A stretch of 64,000 bases of DNA from Pseudomonadota bacterium (GTDB lineage: Bacteria; Myxococcota_A; Polyangia; Polyangiales; Polyangiaceae), in the NCBI GenBank assembly GCA_023423895.1, contig JAFAER010000190.1, positions 1 to 64,000 on the forward strand, given 5' to 3'. The position numbers and the translations under genes were made by a program. This document shows positions 63,584-64,000 of this stretch, piece after piece. The notes under the pieces were generated by a model. The model was not told the DNA's origin. It was given only the letters and a program-made list of their open reading frames with translations, and did no database searches. Position 1 is the first letter of the stretch; the number at the start of each line of letters is the position of its first letter.

Positions 63584-64000
63584 ATGAGCACGAAGACGAA
63601 GCATTCCGGCCGGCGCCCCGCCTGGCTCATCGCGCTGATCTCGCTCGGAGCGCTCTTCGTCATCGCGGTGGTCGTCGTCGTGGTCGCTCGCTTCACGCTC
63701 TACATCCCGTACAAGCAACCTTCCGCCTCGATGTACCCGGCGGTGTTGCCGGGCGACCTGCTCTTCGCGAACGGGCTCGACACCGCGCCGGCGCGAGGCG
63801 CGGTCATGGTGTTCCGCTACCCTGAGCACCGCAATCAGGTCTTCGACAAGCGCGTCATCGGGCTCCCGGGAGACACCGTACGAACGAACGGCGCGACTGT
63901 GTTCGTCAACGATTGGGAGATCCCCCGATGCTCGGTCGGCCAGCACTCCTTCAAGGAACCGACGGGCGAGGAGCACGCCGGCGAGCTCGTCATGGAGTAC
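63584..64000 (+). CDS. lepB: Signal peptidase I, N-terminal part
   Basis: 139 codons are present before the window ends. A basic start (MSTKTKHSGRRPAW) leads to one membrane helix (LIALISLGALFVIAVVVVVV). The catalytic Ser49 lies in PSASMYPAVLPGDLLF (box B, SMxP) and the general base Lys89 in VFDKRVIGLPGDTV (box D). The spacing of 40 residues is normal for LepB. The C-terminal substrate-binding domain is cut off. The enzyme removes signal peptides from exported proteins at the outer face of the cytoplasmic membrane; it is not the lipoprotein peptidase (LspA). Another LepB may exist elsewhere. Confidence 0.88.
   Translation, partial: MSTKTKHSGRRPAWLIALISLGALFVIAVVVVVVARFTLYIPYKQPSASMYPAVLPGDLLFANGLDTAPARGAVMVFRYPEHRNQVFDKRVIGLPGDTVRTNGATVFVNDWEIPRCSVGQHSFKEPTGEEHAGELVMEY

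Overview
This is a high-GC chromosomal stretch with coding on both strands. It most resembles a Myxococcota (myxobacterial, Polyangiales-like) genome. That is inferred from the mix of many short secreted or lipid-anchored proteins with Asp/Ala- or Cys-rich linkers, TPR+PEGA proteins, a giant TPR protein, an Hsp70 variant with a Pro-rich insert, a GuaB1-type GMP reductase, and what looks like the first subunit of alternative complex III beside ctaB. No plasmid, phage or CRISPR signature was seen. The only mobile-type gene is one RAYT (REP-associated tyrosine transposase). No tRNA or rRNA was recognised.

Layout. 1-2.6 kb: the 5' end of a probable actA cytochrome gene (minus), two small lipoproteins and the heme O synthase gene ctaB (minus). 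2.8-14.9 kb: one gene for a TPR solenoid of about 4,040 residues. 15-18.4 kb: an ASCH-domain protein, a Cys-rich lipoprotein, a secreted TIM-barrel-like protein and a J-domain protein. 18.5-20.9 kb: an Hsp70-like protein with a ~290-residue proline-rich insert. 21-22.7 kb: divergent tetR/nmrA genes with a double operator. 22.8-28.8 kb: gltBD (glutamate synthase), followed by a DUF2314 protein, a metzincin-like lipoprotein and a small Cys-rich lipoprotein. 33.4-35 kb: a degenerate receiver protein and the RAYT gene with repeats on both sides. 35.3-40.9 kb: an overlapping operon of a class A penicillin-binding protein, an FG-GAP-like secreted protein and a Tat-exported solute-binding protein. 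41-43.7 kb: a four-CBS protein, rpmI-rplT and two small hypothetical genes. 44-46.6 kb: a two-gene operon (TPR-PEGA membrane protein plus lipoprotein). 46.7-52 kb: GuaB1, a VOC protein and three lipoproteins (FGE-like, SGNH hydrolase, LamG-like). 52-58.5 kb: a phosphohexomutase, an ABC-F ATPase and two YejB/YejE-like permeases. 58.6-64 kb: a thioredoxin-rhodanese fusion, a PAP2 phosphatase, a Fur-family regulator, minisatellite arrays, 5-formyl-THF cyclo-ligase, a Dam methylase and the start of a signal peptidase I gene.

Two themes cut across the window. First, about ten genes have a TANNNT box only 6-11 nt before the start codon and no Shine-Dalgarno, which points to frequent leaderless transcription. 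Second, co-translated pairs with 1-4 base overlaps (GTGA, TTGA, TGATG) mark the operons. Dense antisense open frames are a by-product of high GC and were not annotated.
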